NCBI RefSeq assembly: GCF_020819595.1
Contig: NZ_JAJHNP010000010.1
Coordinates: 186,001 to 250,000, forward strand
Reading direction: 5' to 3'
Length of the DNA stretch: 64,000 nucleotides
Source: Streptomyces barringtoniae
GTDB lineage: Bacteria > Actinomycetota > Actinomycetes > Streptomycetales > Streptomycetaceae
Part shown: piece after piece, positions 61,168-64,000 of the stretch
How the letters are laid out: each line of letters begins with the position of its first letter
Numbering within the stretch: position 1 is the stretch's first letter
Position numbers and translations under genes: made by a program
The notes under the pieces: model-generated
The model's input: the letters and a program-made list of their open reading frames with translations, nothing else
What the model was told of the DNA's origin: nothing
Database searches by the model: none

Positions 61168-61488
61168 TCACTGAACCACCGCTGATCTGCGAAGAAGCGC
61201 CCGGATGGGATGCCACAGCTCGTTGACGATGACACCGTTGTCGGCCGGTGCGGTGCGCCATATCAGGCCGTCCGGGTGGTGCAGGACGGCGGTGATCTCG
61301 TCCGGCGTGGGAGGCGCTGCATTCCCCCGGAGGTAGATCGCGCGCAACCCCAGGTTGCGCAGCCTGGTCAGGGCTCGGGCGCGGTTCTGGGCGTGCACCA
61401 GTACGCGCACCGCGGCGGAGCCGTAGGGCAGGTTCAGCGCCACCACGACCGTGCCGTTCGGCAGCTTGCAGAAGCCTCCAGCGGCCAT
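61168..61488 (-). CDS. Conserved small hypothetical protein
   Basis: 106 residues with no transmembrane helix: GTVVVALNLPYGSAAVRVLV, RARALTRLRNLGLRAIYLRG, TPDEITAVLHHPDGLIWRTA. Conserved-looking but unrecognised. It converges with pncA (3 bases apart) and lies downstream of the M6 protease on the same strand after a terminator. Confidence 0.7.
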   Translation of the reverse strand: MAAGGFCKLPNGTVVVALNLPYGSAAVRVLVHAQNRARALTRLRNLGLRAIYLRGNAAPPTPDEITAVLHHPDGLIWRTAPADNGVIVNELWHPIRALLRRSAVVQ

Positions 61489-61549
61489 GCGGTCACATCC
61501 CCGTTTCGGTCGGTGTCAATAAGCGATCCACAGGACGCACCTAAACACG

Positions 61550-61583
61550 ATCGGCGGCAACCCGCCAAGGGGTTGCCGCCGAT
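61550..61583 (-). terminator. Terminator of the M6 protease gene
   Basis: 14-base perfect arms atcggcggcaaccc and gggttgccgccgat with a 6-base loop, 26 bases past the protease stop on the minus strand. Confidence 0.88.
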
Positions 61584-61609
61584 ACGCGCCTGACCTGCGA
61601 AAATGCGGA

Positions 61610-63970
61610 CTACTTCACCGCGGGACCGACCTTGAGCAAGATCGTCGAGCCGTTCTTGGCCTCCTTGACGATCGTGATCTTGGTGTTGGTGTCAGTGACC
61701 TTCACGCCCCCCGTGGGGTTCGACAGGTCGTAGTAGGTGCTGGTGTGGTCGTTGAAGACCGGCACCCCCTTCGACGCCTTGATCACCGTCGCGACGTCCG
61801 CCTTGTGCAGCGTGATGCCGTCCGTGCCGTACAGGCTGAACGGGGAGTCGTACGCCTGCATGCGGTTGCGCATCAGGGTGCCGTCGGACCACTTCAGCGC
61901 CGTCGGGTGCGAGTCGACCGGCAGGATCAGACCGGAACCCGGGTGACCGTTGGTGCTGTTGGTGTTGTTGTCCGCCTCGGAGGTGTCCCACTTCCAGATC
62001 AACAGGCCGTTCTGGTACGGGTAGTGCTCCACCCAGTCCGGTCGGGTCGTCGAGAAGCCGAAGTTGTACGGGCCCGCCTTCAGCGTCCTGTCGTACGACA
62101 CGTACTGCCGGTTCTCGGCGATGTAGTACTGCTTGTAGTTCTTGGTGAAGGACGCGCCGATGCGGGAGAAGCCCGCCGCGGTCCAACCGGCGTCCTGCGT
62201 CTCGGCGTTGTCCGAGAAGAGCGGCGTGCCGTCTGCGGTCACGGTGATCTCGTCGGCCGTGAAGCCGTTCTCCGCGACACCGCTGTCCGTGGCGTAACGG
62301 AAGCGCAGGTCGATCTTCTTGCCCGCGTAGGCGTCCAGCGGGTACGACAGCTTCTTGTGCGCCTGCGAGAAACCGGTCAGCGCCGGCTTGCCGCTGCCGT
62401 CACGCGGGATGGCCTGGCCGTCCGCCGTGCCGTCCAGGGCGGTCCAGTTGGCGCCGCCGTCGGTCGACACCTCGGTGTAGACGTAGTCGTAGCCGTCCTC
62501 GGTGGCCCACCAGCCGTCCAGGTCCAGCTTCGCCGAGGACTTGCCGGTCAGGTCCACGGACCGGGTCAGCGTGTTCTTCAGGTTGTTGCCGCTGCCGCTC
62601 CACCACTGGGCCGAGCCCTGGGCCGGCTGGGTGATGGTCGTGGTGACCGCCTTGTCCGGCAGGGTGACCACGAGGGCCTGCTTGTCCCAGGTGTTGTACT
62701 CGGCGACGCCCAGCTTGTGCGTGGACTGCGCACCGGCCTTGGCGCTGTCGTAGTTCAGCCAGCCGAGCTGCAGCTTGTCCCAGGCGTTCATGTCGCCCGG
62801 CAGGTCGCCGATGGACTCCCTGCCGGTGCCGAGCCAGGAACCGGAGGACATCAGGGTCCAGAAACCGGTGGAGTTGTCGCCGCCGGCGGTGTCGTACTCG
62901 TCGGGCAGGCCGAGGTCGTGGCCGTACTCGTGGGCGAAGACGCCCAGGCCGCCGTTCTCCGGCTGGATGGTGTAGTCGCCGACCCAGATGCCGGTGTCGC
63001 CGATCTGGGCGCCGCCCAGCTTGTTGTCCGCGGGTCCGGTGGCGCCGGCGTCGGTGCCGAAGGCGTACCAGCGGTGGGCCCAGATCGCGTCCTTGCCCTG
63101 CGCGCCGCCGCCCGCGGACTCGTCCTCACCGGCGTGCACGAGCTGGAAGTGGTCGATGTACCCGTCGGGCTCGTTGAAGTTGCCGTCGTGGTCGTAGTCG
63201 TAGCGGTCCCACTGGTCGTACTGGGCGAGGTCCTTCTTGATGTCGGCGTCGGACTTGCCGGCCGCCTTCTGCTGGGCGACCCAGGCGTTGACGCCGTCGC
63301 TGACCGCGTTCCACACGCTCGGGCAGTTGGTCTGGCCGCAGGCGTTGTTGCCGTAACGGGCCTCGTTGTAGGGGACCTTGACCCAGTCCGTGACCTCGCC
63401 GTCCACCGAGTAGCGGCCCGAGGACTGCTTCTCGTAGTACTTCTTCAGCGACTCGGTCTTGCTGCCGGTGCCGAAGTAGAGGTCCTGGTAGTGCTTCTGG
63501 TCGTAGTCCTTCTGCCAGGCCGTGGAGTTGTCCTTCTTCCGGTCCGGCGCGGCGATGGTGTTGTGCAGCGGGCCGGGCGTGCCGCCGAACTTCGGGTCGG
63601 TCTTGTCCCCGAACTCCACCAGGATCGTGAAGATCCTGTCGGTCTTCTCGCGGCTCAGCTCGACGTACTTGCTCTTGCCCTTGCGGCTCTTGAGAGCCAC
63701 GACCTTGGAGCCGTCCCGGTCCTGGGCCTTGGCCTTCCCCGATATGAGCTGGCTCAGCGCTTCCTGGCGCTGGGCCTCCTGGGTCTTGCTGAGCGGGCCG
63801 TCGAGGTCGTGTGCCCGCTGTCGCACCGGAGCCGGGTCGTGCCGGTCGACGGCCGCGGACCGGGTCTGGGTGCTCGCCTCCGCGACGGCGAAGGTGGCGA
63901 ATGTCGCGGAGGCCGCCGCGAGCGTCACACCGATCGCAGCCGCTCTGAACGTCCAGGATCTGCTGGTCAC
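61610..63970 (-). CDS. Secreted M6-family metalloprotease (immune inhibitor A type)
   Basis: 786 residues. Signal peptide, then a propeptide-like N-terminal half, and the zinc site HEYGHDLGLPDEYD (about 343-356). Further marks are GGLGVFAHEYGH, DYTIQPENGGLG and MSSGSWLG. A long beta-rich C-terminal region follows (YVYTEVSTDGGANWTAL). Relatives are immune inhibitor A-type extracellular proteases. ATG at 63970; no upstream promoter visible before the window end. Confidence 0.93.
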   Translation of the reverse strand: MTSRSWTFRAAAIGVTLAAASATFATFAVAEASTQTRSAAVDRHDPAPVRQRAHDLDGPLSKTQEAQRQEALSQLISGKAKAQDRDGSKVVALKSRKGKSKYVELSREKTDRIFTILVEFGDKTDPKFGGTPGPLHNTIAAPDRKKDNSTAWQKDYDQKHYQDLYFGTGSKTESLKKYYEKQSSGRYSVDGEVTDWVKVPYNEARYGNNACGQTNCPSVWNAVSDGVNAWVAQQKAAGKSDADIKKDLAQYDQWDRYDYDHDGNFNEPDGYIDHFQLVHAGEDESAGGGAQGKDAIWAHRWYAFGTDAGATGPADNKLGGAQIGDTGIWVGDYTIQPENGGLGVFAHEYGHDLGLPDEYDTAGGDNSTGFWTLMSSGSWLGTGRESIGDLPGDMNAWDKLQLGWLNYDSAKAGAQSTHKLGVAEYNTWDKQALVVTLPDKAVTTTITQPAQGSAQWWSGSGNNLKNTLTRSVDLTGKSSAKLDLDGWWATEDGYDYVYTEVSTDGGANWTALDGTADGQAIPRDGSGKPALTGFSQAHKKLSYPLDAYAGKKIDLRFRYATDSGVAENGFTADEITVTADGTPLFSDNAETQDAGWTAAGFSRIGASFTKNYKQYYIAENRQYVSYDRTLKAGPYNFGFSTTRPDWVEHYPYQNGLLIWKWDTSEADNNTNSTNGHPGSGLILPVDSHPTALKWSDGTLMRNRMQAYDSPFSLYGTDGITLHKADVATVIKASKGVPVFNDHTSTYYDLSNPTGGVKVTDTNTKITIVKEAKNGSTILLKVGPAVK

Positions 63971-64000
63971 TTGAGTTCCTCCCCTGCGCCTGTTCGGCGC

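Overview
The window is high-GC actinobacterial DNA and reads as a Streptomyces chromosome. Supporting signs are frequent GTG starts, DasR-type PTS genes for N-acetylglucosamine (GlcNAc), Scr1/DUF397-type gene sets, a class E sortase, F420-type oxidoreductases and a mec-cysO-cysM sulfur locus. The gene order nagF-nagE1-nagE2, with rph beside it, matches what is described for S. coelicolor. The species cannot be named from the sequence.

Layout, left to right. 1-14.1 kb: a truncated GntR regulator, a sortase substrate, a ROK regulator divergent from a Gfo/Idh/MocA oxidoreductase operon, an FAH-family enzyme, a second YidC, a serine hydrolase, an HxlR regulator divergent from an MFS exporter, a class E sortase and a GH30 galactanase. 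15.6-22.1 kb: an accessory island with a PLD-helicase-DUF3427 protein, an HATPase and Scr1-like (DUF5753), DUF397 and DUF6879 genes. 22.7-30.6 kb: a small secreted protein, a gene tail followed by a stop-codon-bearing repeat, transporters, a DUF445 protein, an SGNH esterase and rdgB. 30.6-34.0 kb: an odd tRNA behind two HNH genes, Bcp, a GroES-like protein, and a guanidinium exporter preceded by a likely guanidine-III riboswitch. 34.0-42.7 kb: a class A penicillin-binding protein with a very long disordered head, a three-gene ABC exporter, a LiaF-like protein and rph. 42.7-45.9 kb: the GlcNAc PTS genes with DasR (dre) boxes.

The most interesting locus follows at 46.2-49.9 kb. It holds a small Cys-containing precursor peptide, a C39-peptidase ABC transporter and a family 2 glycosyltransferase with clear residue-level resemblance to SunS, the sublancin S-glycosyltransferase. 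I read it as a glycocin (glycosylated bacteriocin) cluster in a Streptomyces, placed directly beside the GlcNAc PTS permeases. This is notable because characterised glycocins act through sugar PTS proteins.

49.9-64.0 kb is mostly core and secreted functions: an MBL-fold hydrolase, a membrane-tethered PemK/MazF-like protein, a lipoprotein, an S53 protease, cysM-cysO with a cysteine leader peptide, mec, an AnsP-like permease, DUF2017-ClpS, pncB-pncA for NAD salvage, and an M6 (immune inhibitor A-type) protease. Most real genes are separated by strong inverted-repeat terminators. Several divergent pairs carry visible operator palindromes. All calls come from reading the sequence and recalling family features; no database search was run.
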